NCBI GenBank assembly: GCA_007748055.1
Contig: CP036279.1
Span: 682,001 to 746,000, forward strand
Direction: 5' to 3'
Length of the DNA stretch: 64,000 nt
Origin: Kolteria novifilia
GTDB taxonomy: Bacteria > Planctomycetota > Planctomycetia > Kolteriales > Kolteriaceae
In this document: one piece after another, positions 55,327 to 63,841 of the stretch
How positions within the stretch are numbered: position 1 is the stretch's first letter
Layout: every line of letters starts with the position of its first letter
Notes under the pieces: generated by a model
The model's input: only the letters and a program-made list of their open reading frames with translations
What the model was told of the DNA's origin: nothing
The model's database searches: none
Translations under genes and position numbers: made by a program

Positions 55327-55741
55327 TCTTCGCAAACGGGGGCGGCATGGTGGTTCCGCCAACGAGCCTTGCTAGCGCCACGGCTCTTGCCCCCGCGTTT
55401 TTTGGTCTTCGCGAACGGGGGCGGCATGGTGGTTCCGCCAACGAGCCTTGCTAGCGCCACGGCTCTTGCCCCCGCGTTTTTTGGTCTTCGCGAACGGGGG
55501 CGGCATGGTGGTTCCGCCAACGAGCCTTGCTAGCGCCACGGCTCTTGCCCCCGCGATGTTTGATCTCCGCGAACGGGGGCGGCATGGTGGTTCCGCCAAC
55601 GAGCCTTGCTGGCGCCTCGGCTCTTGCCCCCGCGATTTTTGATCTCCGCGAACGGGGGCGGCATGGTGGTTCCGCCAACGAGCCTTGCTAGCGCCACGGC
55701 TCTTGCCCCCGCGTTTTTGATCTCCGCGAACGGGGGCGGCC
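55327..55741. repeat. Tandem array of about five 78-79 bp structured units
   Basis: GGCGGCATGG recurs at 55341, 55420, 55499, 55578, 55657 and 55735 (steps 79, 79, 79, 79, 78), the last in a truncated unit. Each unit has an outer CGGGGGC/GCCCCCG stem. It encloses two smaller stems, GGC...GCC or GGCGG...CCGCC, and GAGCC...GGCTC, like a three-way junction. The leftmost junction sequence CCCCCGCGTTTTTTG spans the end of the decarboxylase gene. Frames across it are artefacts. Confidence 0.9.
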
Positions 55742-56196
55742 AAGCCCCAGCAAATGGCAACGGGCAGGAAATGGCGAGTCTCCCAAGCGAGATCGTTGAG
55801 TGTTGGACAGCCGCGCAGCGGCGGCAGCACGTAGCCTGAGGCGCAAGCCCCAGGTTTGTGAGACAAACGATTCTCGCAGTCCCGAAGGGACGGCAGCGGT
55901 TTGGAAGGCGAGGCGTCGCTGTCGCCCTTTCAGGGCTCGGGATTGTGTTGATGACATCTTCCTGGCACTGACGTATCAGGCTACGTGCTGCCGCCGCGTT
56001 TGCGGCTGGAAGACAACTCCCTCACCCGTTCGCTGCGCGAACCGCCCTCTCCCCAAGGAGAGGGCAATGCGCTACATCTCCTGGTGTTTTCCCAGAGTTT
56101 CTGGAACAGGCAACGACAGCGTGCCCACGCAAGCATGGGCATGGCACCCATGACGAGAACGAACCGCCCTCTCCCTTAGGAGAGGGCGAGTCCTAT
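55742..56196. repeat. Mosaic intergenic region with several palindromes
   Basis: No gene is supported. It contains CCTGAGGCGCAAGCCCCAGG-, GTCCCGAAGGGAC- and GCCCTTTCAGGGC-type palindromes, two CCCTCTCC hairpins (56041-56062, 56165-56185), and a degenerate GGGTGCCATGCC-type copy near 56120-56155. It appears to be an accumulation site for interspersed repeats between convergent genes. Confidence 0.6.
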
Positions 56197-58248
56197 CTAT
56201 CGTCTCGACCGCGTTCTCGGCGAGCTGCCTGATGATCGTCGGCGGCCGCGGGATTGTTTCTTCGAGGACTTGCCGCCATCCATCTCGCCTTTGAGTTCCA
56301 TGATGCGGTCGCGGAGCTTGGCGGCGCGTTCGAACTCGAGGTTCTCGGCGGCGTCCATCATCTCCGCTTCGAGTTGGTTGAGGAACTCCTGGTTGACTGC
56401 CTGCGTTTCGGTCTGGCCGACCGCCTCGATGGTGAGCTGCCGGGCGGCGATCTCTTCCTCGATCCCGCCGCGGATCGCCTTCTTGATGGTCTCGGGGGTG
56501 ATGCCGTGTTCTTTGTTGTAAGCCTCCTGCTTGGCACGGCGTCTCTTCGTCTCGTCGATCGCTCGGGTCATCGACGGCGTTCCCTTGTCGGCGTAGAGAA
56601 TCACGGTCGAGTTGACGTTCCGGGCCGCGCGGCCGATCGTTTGGATCAGGGAGGTTGCGCTGCGCAGAAACCCTTCCTTGTCGGCATCGAGGATCGCCAC
56701 CAGGGAGACTTCAGGGAGGTCGAGCCCCTCTCTCAAAAGGTTCACCCCAACCATCGCGTCGAACTGGCCCTCCCGCAGTTGGCGCAGCAGTTCAACTCGT
56801 TCGATCGCGTCGAGTTCCGAGTGAAGCCATTTACAGTCGATCCCCTGCTGATTGAGGTACGCGGAGAGGTCCTCGGCGAGTCGCTTGGTCAGCGCGGTGA
56901 CGAGGGTTCGTTCCTTGCGGTCGCGGCGTTTTTTGATCTCCTCGACCAGGTGGGGGACTTGGCCCCGGGCGGGATGGACCTCGATGACCGGATCAAGCAA
57001 ACCGGTCGGGCGGATGACTTGTTCGACGACTTCGCCGCCACTCTTTTCCAACTCGTACGCCGCGGGAGTCGCGGAGACGAAGACGACCTTGCCGATGACC
57101 TTTTCCCACTCCTCGAATTTCAGGGGGCGATTGTCGAGGGCGCTGGGGAGTCGGAAGCCGTGCTCGACGAGTGTTTCCTTGCGGCTGCGGTCCCCGGCGT
57201 ACATCGCCTGGACCTGCGGCAGGGTGACGTGCGACTCGTCGATGATGGTGAGAAAGTCGTCGGGGAAGAAGTCGAGCAAGCAGTAGGGGCGTTCGCCAGG
57301 GGCTCGTCCGCTCAGGTAACGACTGTAGTTCTCGATACCTTGGCAGTGCCCGACCTCTTGCAGTAGTTCGAGATCAAAGCGGGTGCGGGCGCTGAGTCGT
57401 TGGGCTTCGAGGAGCTTCGCCTCGCCGCGAAGGACTTCGAGTCGTTCGGCGAGTTCCTTCTTGATGCCGTCGACCGCCGAGGCGATTCGTTCCTCGGGTA
57501 GGACGAAGTGTTTCGCGGGATAGACGTAGATCTCGTCCTGGTCGGCGACCGTTTCGCCGCTAGTAGGGTTGATGATCGAGATCTGGTCGACTTCGTCGCC
57601 GAACATCTCGATGCGGTAGCCGAATTCCTCGTACGCGGGCCAGAGTTCGACGACGTCGCCGCGAACGCGGAAGGTGCCGCGGGCGAATTCGATGTCGTTG
57701 CGGGTGTAGAGCGTTTCGATGAGCGCCTTGAGCAGCTCGTCGCGGTCAATGATCGAGCCCTTGGCGACGCGGATGACCATCTTGCGATAGTCGGCGGGCG
57801 AACCGAGACCGTAGATGCAAGAGACGCTCGCGATGATGATGACGTCGGGTCGCGTCAACAGGGCGCTGGTGGCGGCCAGCCGGAGTCGGTCGAGATCACT
57901 GTTGATCGACGCGTCTTTCTCGATGTAGATGTCGCGCTGGGGGATGTAGGCTTCGGGCTGGTAGTAGTCGTAGTAGCTGACGAAGTAGCGGACCGCGTTG
58001 CTTGGAAAGAAGTCGCGGAACTCGGTGTAGAGCTGGGCCGCGAGGGTCTTGTTGTGCGAGATGACGAGCGTCGGCTTGGCGTGGTGCTTGATGACGTTGG
58101 CCATCGTGAATGTCTTGCCCGAGCCGGTGACGCCGAGGAGGGTTTGGTGGCGTTGACCGCGAGCGAGGGCCTCGGTGAGTTGTCGGATGGCTTCGGGTTG
58201 GTCGCCACGCGGTTCAAAGGGGCTTTCGAGTCGAAACGGCGAGACCAC
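56197..58248 (-). CDS. uvrB: Excinuclease ABC subunit B
   Basis: A 683-residue nucleotide excision repair helicase-like protein. Walker A is [27 protein letters not shown] is the DNA-inserting beta-hairpin, DESHVTLPQ the Walker B/DEAD-like motif, and [21 protein letters not shown] helicase motif [25 protein letters not shown] is the UVR motif that contacts UvrC. A basic Arg/Ser tail ends the protein. Start GTG 58248 follows AGGGAG by 7 bp. Confidence 0.96.
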   Translation of the reverse strand: MVSPFRLESPFEPRGDQPEAIRQLTEALARGQRHQTLLGVTGSGKTFTMANVIKHHAKPTLVISHNKTLAAQLYTEFRDFFPSNAVRYFVSYYDYYQPEAYIPQRDIYIEKDASINSDLDRLRLAATSALLTRPDVIIIASVSCIYGLGSPADYRKMVIRVAKGSIIDRDELLKALIETLYTRNDIEFARGTFRVRGDVVELWPAYEEFGYRIEMFGDEVDQISIINPTSGETVADQDEIYVYPAKHFVLPEERIASAVDGIKKELAERLEVLRGEAKLLEAQRLSARTRFDLELLQEVGHCQGIENYSRYLSGRAPGERPYCLLDFFPDDFLTIIDESHVTLPQVQAMYAGDRSRKETLVEHGFRLPSALDNRPLKFEEWEKVIGKVVFVSATPAAYELEKSGGEVVEQVIRPTGLLDPVIEVHPARGQVPHLVEEIKKRRDRKERTLVTALTKRLAEDLSAYLNQQGIDCKWLHSELDAIERVELLRQLREGQFDAMVGVNLLREGLDLPEVSLVAILDADKEGFLRSATSLIQTIGRAARNVNSTVILYADKGTPSMTRAIDETKRRRAKQEAYNKEHGITPETIKKAIRGGIEEEIAARQLTIEAVGQTETQAVNQEFLNQLEAEMMDAAENLEFERAAKLRDRIMELKGEMDGGKSSKKQSRGRRRSSGSSPRTRSRR

Positions 58249-58396
58249 ATGCTTCTCCCTGCGAACGGTCGCCGGAAAGGGGACAAAACGGCAAGGTCAG
58301 TGTAGCGAGTTCTGTACCCGCACCGAGGCTTGGCTCAGATCGGTTTTGGTGTCGCTGAAAAATAGGCAAAGAGATGATGCACGTCCGTATGGCCCG

Positions 58397-58405
58397 TGCT
58401 ATACT
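58397..58405 (+). promoter_or_regulatory. Extended -10 promoter candidate (TGCTATACT)
   Basis: TGC directly before TATACT makes an extended -10. No clear -35. It would start transcription near 58411-58413, just ahead of the hairpin RNA candidate, antisense to the flanking minus-strand genes. Confidence 0.35.
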
Positions 58406-58410
58406 CGCGA

Positions 58411-58480
58411 CCACGAAGACAAGAGGGCAGGCGTGTTCCAATTGTTGAGGCGGCAGGAACGGCCCGCCCTCTTTCTTCTT
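58411..58480 (+). ncRNA. Candidate small RNA with terminator-like long hairpin
   Basis: AAGAGGGC (58421-58428) pairs with GCCCTCTT (58466-58473). Inside, GGC/GCC (58430-58432, 58462-58464) and GTTCC/GGAAC (58435-58439, 58456-58460) extend the stem to a 16-nt loop. TTTCTTCTT follows on the plus strand only. An extended -10 lies just upstream, while both neighbours (uvrB, symporter) run on the minus strand. Total length would be about 65-70 nt. Not matched to any RNA family I know. Confidence 0.4.
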
Positions 58481-58546
58481 CAAGGCGAGCAAGTTCTATC
58501 AGATCGTTTTATCTCTCTCTCCCCTTCCGTCAAGTATCGACCCCTT

Positions 58547-59518
58547 TCATGCCTGCCGGTCGGTCTCTCGAAGAGTTTCCGTTTCGTCTTCCTCTGTTGG
58601 TTCGGCCGTGTTGGGTGACGACTGTCCCCACCATCGCGCCAAGATCGTCCCCGTGACCATGCAGCCGATCATGTAGAAGACTGGCGGAATCGCGACGTCG
58701 GGCCGGTTTTCGAACAGGAGCAGCGCCAGCGCTGCGCCGACGCCGGAGTTCTGCATGCCGATCTCCAGCGTCAGGGCCCGCCGCATCGCTTCATCGAGAC
58801 CCATGCGCTTCCCGATGGCGTAGCCGAGCAGGTAGCCGAGGAAGTTGATCGCCGCGAGCGTCGCGACCAACGCGGGGGTGATGCCGAAGATGCTTCCCTG
58901 GTTGCGAGCGATGACCATCGCGATGACGAGCAAGATCGCGATATTGGCGATGGGCGGAGCGAGTCGTTCGGCCGTGAGGGCCAATCGGGGCCATTGACGG
59001 CTGGCGAGATGGCCGATCACGACCGGGGCGACGACCATCCCGAGCAGTTGCCAGAAGGAGTCGAGGATCGGGCCGACGTTCGATTGTTCGCCGACGGAGA
59101 GGTAGATCGCCAACGGGACGAACAGCGGTGAAAGAAGGGTCGAGCAGGTCGTCAAGCTGATCGAATAACTGACGTTGCCTCGGGCAAGCATCGTCAGCAC
59201 GTTGGACGCCATCGCCCCTGGGACGCAGCCGACCAGGACGACGCCCAGCAGCATATCTGGCCCGAGATTGAACAGGCGGCCGAAGAGATTCGCCAACAGT
59301 GGCATGGTGAGGTATTGGGCCAACGTTCCGCCCAGGACCGTTGGCCAACGCTTGAGGACCTGCTGAAGTTCATCCCTGGGCAGGAGGCTCCCGATCGCAA
59401 GCATCGCGACGACGACGAGGCCTTGGATCAGGCGCGGGTGCGGCCGCATCTCCGCGGGCCAGAGTAGGGCGAGCAGTGCGAGTAGGGCCAGCCAAGCAAG
59501 CAAGTACTTCTTGATCAT
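58547..59518 (-). CDS. Bile acid:sodium symporter (SBF/BASS) family protein
   Basis: A 323-residue membrane protein with about nine to ten helices. LLGVVLVGCVPGAMASNVLTMLARGNVSYSIS and LTLEIGMQNSGVGAALALL are the two crossover segments of the BASS fold that bind Na+ and substrate. In bacteria such proteins import pantoate, keto acids or other organic anions together with Na+. Substrate unknown. ATG 59518 is preferred over the longer in-frame start, since the first helix begins there. Confidence 0.85.
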   Translation of the reverse strand: MIKKYLLAWLALLALLALLWPAEMRPHPRLIQGLVVVAMLAIGSLLPRDELQQVLKRWPTVLGGTLAQYLTMPLLANLFGRLFNLGPDMLLGVVLVGCVPGAMASNVLTMLARGNVSYSISLTTCSTLLSPLFVPLAIYLSVGEQSNVGPILDSFWQLLGMVVAPVVIGHLASRQWPRLALTAERLAPPIANIAILLVIAMVIARNQGSIFGITPALVATLAAINFLGYLLGYAIGKRMGLDEAMRRALTLEIGMQNSGVGAALALLLFENRPDVAIPPVFYMIGCMVTGTILARWWGQSSPNTAEPTEEDETETLRETDRQA

Positions 59519-59731
59519 CGTCGTGTGGGCAACTGTTAGGACTTGGTGAAGGGATGAAGAGGCCGTTGTCAGTCTGAAGCGTCGTCTTTGCAAGAAGTTT
59601 TCCCGAGGTTTGCAGAAAAGCGTTCAAGTTGAGTTCGGTTTCGTTCGACAACGGGCCGCTTTGGGGCCATTTTGCTCCCAATTCGACCCAGTTCGGACCG
59701 GATCGGAAGCTTTTCGGTCGGTTTCGGCTTT

Positions 59732-59747
59732 TGGCACGGGGTGTGCA
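59732..59747 (+). promoter_or_regulatory. Sigma-54-type -24/-12 promoter candidate
   Basis: TGGCACG (59732-59738), four bases, GTGCA (59743-59747): GG and GC are separated by exactly 10 bp. It differs from the consensus TGGCACG-N4-TTGCA at one base. It lies 65 bp before the ATG of a small acidic gene. TTCGG-rich sequence upstream could hold activator sites. Confidence 0.55.
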
Positions 59748-59811
59748 AAAGCTATCCGGCGTCAGCTTGAACAAAGAACGAATCGGGAAGCAAACGCAAA
59801 GGAGTAGGGTG

Positions 59812-60000
59812 ATGAGCGACGAGAAGATGTTCGCGATGGATGAGTGGGAACTGGCTCTCTTGGACGGCGATTTCATCGAAGGTTTCAAGGGCCGCTACGG
59901 CACGCACCGCGAAGGCTACTTCGAGGATGATCCCGAGCAGCTCGCCTATGAGGAGATGGTGGCTCTGGGGCAGTCGCTCGGAAGCCGCGAACCTTGGTAA
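59812..60000 (+). CDS. Small acidic protein of unknown function (A)
   Basis: A 62-residue protein, MSDEKMFAMDEWELALL at its start, rich in Asp, Glu and aromatic residues (GYFEDDPEQLAYEEM). There is no signal peptide or transmembrane segment. The ribosome site GGAG (59801-59804) is 7 bp before the ATG, which supports real translation. It lies downstream of the sigma-54-like promoter and is followed, after two hairpins, by a second small acidic gene. No family recognised. Confidence 0.6.
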   Translation: MSDEKMFAMDEWELALLDGDFIEGFKGRYGTHREGYFEDDPEQLAYEEMVALGQSLGSREPW

Positions 60001-60012
60001 ATCGTCGTTTGC

Positions 60013-60064
60013 CGGGCCCGCCGAAGGGCCCGCAGCGGTTGTGCGAACCGGCCCCAATTGGGCC
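60013..60064. repeat. Two hairpins between the small acidic genes
   Basis: CGGGCCC (60013-60019) pairs with GGGCCCG (60026-60032), and GGCCC (60050-60054) with GGGCC (60060-60064). They separate genes A and B and end 30 bp before the second ATG. They could affect processing or stability of a shared transcript. Confidence 0.55.
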
Positions 60065-60093
60065 ACCCTGGTAAGAAACGAGGAGAACCTTCC

Positions 60094-60330
60094 ATGACGC
60101 AGCCCTCACTCCAAACCGTCGAAGACATGGAGCGGACGTTGGTCGAGCAGACGCTGAGCCAGCGTCACGCGATCGTCGACGTCGCCCCCGAGATGAACAG
60201 TTGGTTCGACGATTATCTCGAGGATTGGGGGATCGGCGACGCGAGCGCCTGCTTGCGAGATGAAGGCTGGATGATGTCCGAGGCCCCCTACAGCCCGTCG
60301 CGACACGACGAGGCGTGGGCGGTGAACTGA
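60094..60330 (+). CDS. Small acidic protein of unknown function (B)
   Basis: A 78-residue protein with acidic and aromatic-rich segments (MNSWFDDYLEDWGIGDASACLRDEGWMM). No signal peptide or helix long enough for a membrane. GAGGAG lies 9 bp before ATG 60094. Shares the style of gene A (acidic, Trp-rich, no Pfam-like motif) but no convincing alignment. Likely same transcript as gene A. Confidence 0.6.
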   Translation: MTQPSLQTVEDMERTLVEQTLSQRHAIVDVAPEMNSWFDDYLEDWGIGDASACLRDEGWMMSEAPYSPSRHDEAWAVN

Positions 60331-60797
60331 CTTCACGGCACCTCCAACGATCCTCGCACGCGGCGGTGACGCGTTGTTCCATCGCCGCGCAGACGGTCCA
60401 AGAAGGTCGCTTGGAGACCGCCCGTCGGTCCGATGGGCCTTCCTCCAGCACTGGGTCAACCGATCGCGTCTTCTGGCGATCTGATGGTGCTGAATCTCTC
60501 GTGGCCATCCATCCCGTCTTGTCTCGTCTCCAATCCATTCCCGCTCGATACCATCGTTCCGCGGCGCGACCTCGCCTGGACAAGAGTCGCTCCTCACGGT
60601 TTTCTCCTGCCTCTCCCTACCGTTCCTCGTAGAAATGCCGACGCGGATCGTCCTCTCAGTGGGAGAATTTCCCTTAGAGCACGACTCAGCCGCAGTCTTG
60701 GGGGCGCTCCCTCCGCAGACCAGGGCCGGTCCAGCGGAGCACGTTCACGCTCGCGATCACCACGATCCGATGCCGGGAATTGTCAACGAGGGAACAA
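60331..60797. other. Intergenic region, 467 bp, nothing recognised
   Basis: Between small gene B and the first DUF1559 gene. A long frame here is only an upstream shadow of the DUF1559 region. No hairpin, promoter or RNA gene is convincing. Confidence 0.4.
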
Positions 60798-61793
60798 ATG
60801 TCGCGTCAGCATCGCCGTCGCCTCGGTTTCACGCTGGTGGAACTGCTTGTGGTCATCGCCATCATCGGGGTTCTCGTTTCCCTGCTCCTTCTCGCGATTC
60901 AGCAGGCTCGTGAAGCCGCTCGCCGAGCGCAATGCATCAACAACCTCAAGCAACTCGGCGTCGCTCTCCACAGCTACCACGAGAGTCACAACACTTTCCC
61001 ACCGGGGTATGTGTCCAGCGCGAGCATCGCCAGCGGCTGCCCGACCCAAACGTTGCAAAACAACGGGGCTCCCTGGTCGGTCCTTATTCTCCCGTTCCTC
61101 GATGAGACCGCACGGTACGACCGCTTCAACTTCGTCGAGAACTTTACCGCGATCAACGAGTTCCCGGCGGAAGGTAGCCGGACGAGCACGAACCACGTCG
61201 AGTGGCTCAAGCGACTTGCGAAGTTCCAGTGCCCCTCGGATCCCGCCACTGGGCGTCGATTCAACAACTCCAACTACCTGGGAGTGCAGGGTGGCGGCGC
61301 CGGTTCGCTGGCGGCGTGTGCGGTTGATGGCAGCAGGCGCTTCTTCTTCGGCAACGGCATTCTCTACCACAACTCGCGGACGCAATTCGGATCGATCAGC
61401 GACGGCAGTTCGAAGGTCTTCATGCTCGGCGAAACCCGCTATCAGCCGACGCTTGGCCATCTGCCCCACGGTGGCTTCCCAGAAGGCTATTACGTCATTG
61501 GGTGGGCGTCTTCCGGTCGTTTTGCCGGGGGAGCTTCTCTTCCGAATTCGCTCGCTGGGGCCGTTCTGCCCATCAACTCCATTCCGGGAAGCGGTTCCGA
61601 ACCCCAAGTGTCGGGCTACGACCACCTCTTCAAGTACTTCTCACGCGTCTTCGGCAGTTTCCACCCAGGCGGCGCTCACTTCCTGATGGCCGATGGCTCG
61701 GCGTTCTTCGTCAGCGAAAGTGTCGATGAGGATCTGTACCAAACTTCGAGCATCCGCAATGACGGGCTGCCGTTGGAGCGATTCTCCAACTAG
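60798..61793 (+). CDS. DUF1559 prepilin-like exported protein (1)
   Basis: A 331-residue protein. RLGFTLVELLVVIAIIGVLV near the N-terminus is a type IV pilin-like leader (cleavage before the Phe, hydrophobic helix after). ARRAQCINNLKQLGVALHSYHESHNTFPPGYV is the DUF1559 core. FHPGGAHFLMADGSAFFVSESVD near the C-terminus is the family's H-x-GG-...-DGSV end motif. Planctomycetes have many such secreted surface proteins of unknown role. ATG 60798 follows GAGGG by 5 bp. Confidence 0.92.
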   Translation: MSRQHRRRLGFTLVELLVVIAIIGVLVSLLLLAIQQAREAARRAQCINNLKQLGVALHSYHESHNTFPPGYVSSASIASGCPTQTLQNNGAPWSVLILPFLDETARYDRFNFVENFTAINEFPAEGSRTSTNHVEWLKRLAKFQCPSDPATGRRFNNSNYLGVQGGGAGSLAACAVDGSRRFFFGNGILYHNSRTQFGSISDGSSKVFMLGETRYQPTLGHLPHGGFPEGYYVIGWASSGRFAGGASLPNSLAGAVLPINSIPGSGSEPQVSGYDHLFKYFSRVFGSFHPGGAHFLMADGSAFFVSESVDEDLYQTSSIRNDGLPLERFSN

Positions 61794-61995
61794 GCAGGAG
61801 GCTCGGATGCGTCCCTCGGCTCGCACGGGGCACCCGTTTCAGCGAGGCTTCTTTTCGCGTTCGCGCGGCGAGAAGCTGGGGAAGAGTCGGATGAATTGCC
61901 GGTTGAATTGGCGCCAAGCGAGAATTAGAGTAAGAAGGTAGTTTTCTCAGGGGACCTTCCCAACCTATCCTGCACTCCGATGGGAGATTCTCACC

Positions 61996-62994
61996 GTGCC
62001 CTTTGCACTTTCCACACGGCACCGTTGCCGTTCGGTCGGCTTTACTCTCGTCGAGCTTTTGGTCGTGATGGCGATCATCGGCGTGCTGGTTGGCCTCTTG
62101 TTGCCCGCCGTTCAAGCCGCACGCGAAGCCGCGTTCCGAACGCAGTGCAAGAACAACTTGCGCAACCTCGGCCTGGCGATGCAGAACTATCACGACAAGC
62201 AGCGCGTGCTCCCCTTCGGATACGTCTGCGGCGTTGAATACTGCAATGACGGCGGCTGCTCTCCCGACGATACCTGTACGACCGAGGGAAGTCCTTCGAA
62301 CCACCACTGGAGTGGTTGGTCGATGCTCCTGCCGGAACTCGATCGTCGGACCCTCTACGAGGACATGAACTTCGATCACGATCGCCTCTCGCTCGCCAAC
62401 GAGACGGCGATCACGATGGGCATGAGCGTCTTCGTTTGCCCGTCGCAGATGAGTCAAACTCGCACCAACGAGTACGACTTCGTTGACAATGATCCCACCG
62501 CCTGGCAACGACTGGGCACCAACGCCGCCAGTAGCTACCGGCTGAGCATGAGCGGCGCTCCCGACATCAATTCCACCGACGACGTCTTCTACACCAATGG
62601 GATGTTCTACCGCAACAGCCGCGAAACGCTGGGCGGTCTAGCGACTTCCGACGGAACGACGACCACGATTTTGGCGGGCGAGGTTTCTCGGGACCCCTGC
62701 GACAGCAACTCCGCCGGCCCCTACGGATGTAGTCATCGCGACAAGGGATTCCTCAGCGTGCAGCGAACCTTCCGCACCGATCGGCAACTCAATCGCGAGA
62801 CCGACACCTATAGCGTCCCCGGACAGACGGCTCAGTCCTCCTACGATTACTGGAGCAGCAACCACGGTGGCGTGGTCAACTTCATCATGGGGGACGCGAG
62901 CGTGAAGGCGATCAGCGACTCGGTCGATGGTCGGGTGATGGAGGCGCTCGCGACCAAGCGAGGGGGCGAGTCCATTTCTGACGACGATTTCTGA
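61996..62994 (+). CDS. DUF1559 prepilin-like exported protein (2)
   Basis: A 332-residue protein like its neighbour: SVGFTLVELLVVMAIIGVLVG leader, AAFRTQCKNNLRNLGLAMQNYHDKQRVLPFGYV core, and NHGGVVNFIMGDASVKAISDSVD end motif. The two are clear paralogues but not close. GTG 61996 is the start, with GGGAG 10 bp upstream. A perfect hairpin GCCGGCGC-GAAC-GCGCCGGC (63001-63020) follows the stop, without a T-run. Confidence 0.9.
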   Translation: MPFALSTRHRCRSVGFTLVELLVVMAIIGVLVGLLLPAVQAAREAAFRTQCKNNLRNLGLAMQNYHDKQRVLPFGYVCGVEYCNDGGCSPDDTCTTEGSPSNHHWSGWSMLLPELDRRTLYEDMNFDHDRLSLANETAITMGMSVFVCPSQMSQTRTNEYDFVDNDPTAWQRLGTNAASSYRLSMSGAPDINSTDDVFYTNGMFYRNSRETLGGLATSDGTTTTILAGEVSRDPCDSNSAGPYGCSHRDKGFLSVQRTFRTDRQLNRETDTYSVPGQTAQSSYDYWSSNHGGVVNFIMGDASVKAISDSVDGRVMEALATKRGGESISDDDF

Positions 62995-63000
62995 TCGTTT

Positions 63001-63020
63001 GCCGGCGCGAACGCGCCGGC
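63001..63020. repeat. GC-rich perfect hairpin after the second DUF1559 gene
   Basis: GCCGGCGC (63001-63008) pairs with GCGCCGGC (63013-63020) around GAAC, six bases after the stop codon. Terminator function is possible but no T-run follows. Confidence 0.5.
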
Positions 63021-63139
63021 CCGGTTCGACGACGTCTTCCCAATTCGCTATGGTAGGTCGGTCAGGCTCTTCTTGAGTACGGTGCGGCGGGCGCCACGAG
63101 GTCGGGAAGAGCATCGACCCCATCCTGGATTGGTTTTCG

Positions 63140-63841
63140 ATGTCCACGGCGATCGAGACGCTTAAGGAACTGCATCAACTCCATATCGAGTTGCACGACG
63201 CCCAATCTCAATTGGAGCAGGGGCCTCGGCGGCTCAAAGGCCGTAAGGCCGATCTGACCCGACGCGAGCAAAAGCTCGGCGAGACCCGCGAAGAACTCAA
63301 GCAACTCAAGCTCAAGACCGACCGCCTGGAACTCGACCTCCGTACCGGCGAGGATAAACGAGATCAACTCAAGGGTCGGATCAACCAAGTCAAATCAAAC
63401 GTCGAGTACAACGCGGTCCAGGAGGAGATCAAATCCCGGAACGCGGCCAACGGTGAACTGGAGGAGGCGATCCTCGAGGCCTTCACCGAGCAGGAAGAGA
63501 TCGGCGAACGCATCATCGCCCTCGAAAAGGAATTCGCCGACGCAGAAGCGGATTTCGCCCAGTTCAAAGAGAAGACCGAGTACACGCTTGAGAAGATGAC
63601 CGGCCGCGTGGGTGTTCTGGAAGAGAAAATCGACGAAACCACACGGAAGCTGACGGCCGAGAACCTCGGTCTGTACAAGAAACTTCTCAAGAGCAGGGGG
63701 GGCAAAGATGCCCTCGCTCCCTGTCGCGACCAAACCTGTCAGAGTTGCTACACCCAATTGACGGCCCAGAGTTGGAACGATCTTCTCATGGATCGGGCCG
63801 TCGTCTGCAAGAGTTGTGGGTCGCTGCTCTACCGCGACTGA
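63140..63841 (+). CDS. Coiled-coil protein with C-terminal C4 zinc ribbon
   Basis: A 233-residue protein. Residues about 10-190 are an antiparallel long coiled coil rich in heptads (LKGRKADLTRREQKLGETR...). The C-terminus has TCQSC and VVCKSCGSLLYRD, a C4 zinc ribbon. This matches the PF02591-type zinc-ribbon family (often beside Nif3-like proteins), which is proposed to bind nucleic acid or protein partners; precise role unknown. ATG 63140 fits; no clear ribosome site is seen. Confidence 0.85.
   Translation: MSTAIETLKELHQLHIELHDAQSQLEQGPRRLKGRKADLTRREQKLGETREELKQLKLKTDRLELDLRTGEDKRDQLKGRINQVKSNVEYNAVQEEIKSRNAANGELEEAILEAFTEQEEIGERIIALEKEFADAEADFAQFKEKTEYTLEKMTGRVGVLEEKIDETTRKLTAENLGLYKKLLKSRGGKDALAPCRDQTCQSCYTQLTAQSWNDLLMDRAVVCKSCGSLLYRD

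Noticed and set aside
55242-55866. Repetitive open frames over the 79-bp array
   Set aside because: Artefacts of GC-rich repeats; frames overlap a real gene end and show no protein-like pattern.
60433-61686. Long plus-strand frame overlapping the first DUF1559 gene
   Set aside because: Different frame from the DUF1559 protein, no homology, Arg/Ser-rich shadow translation.
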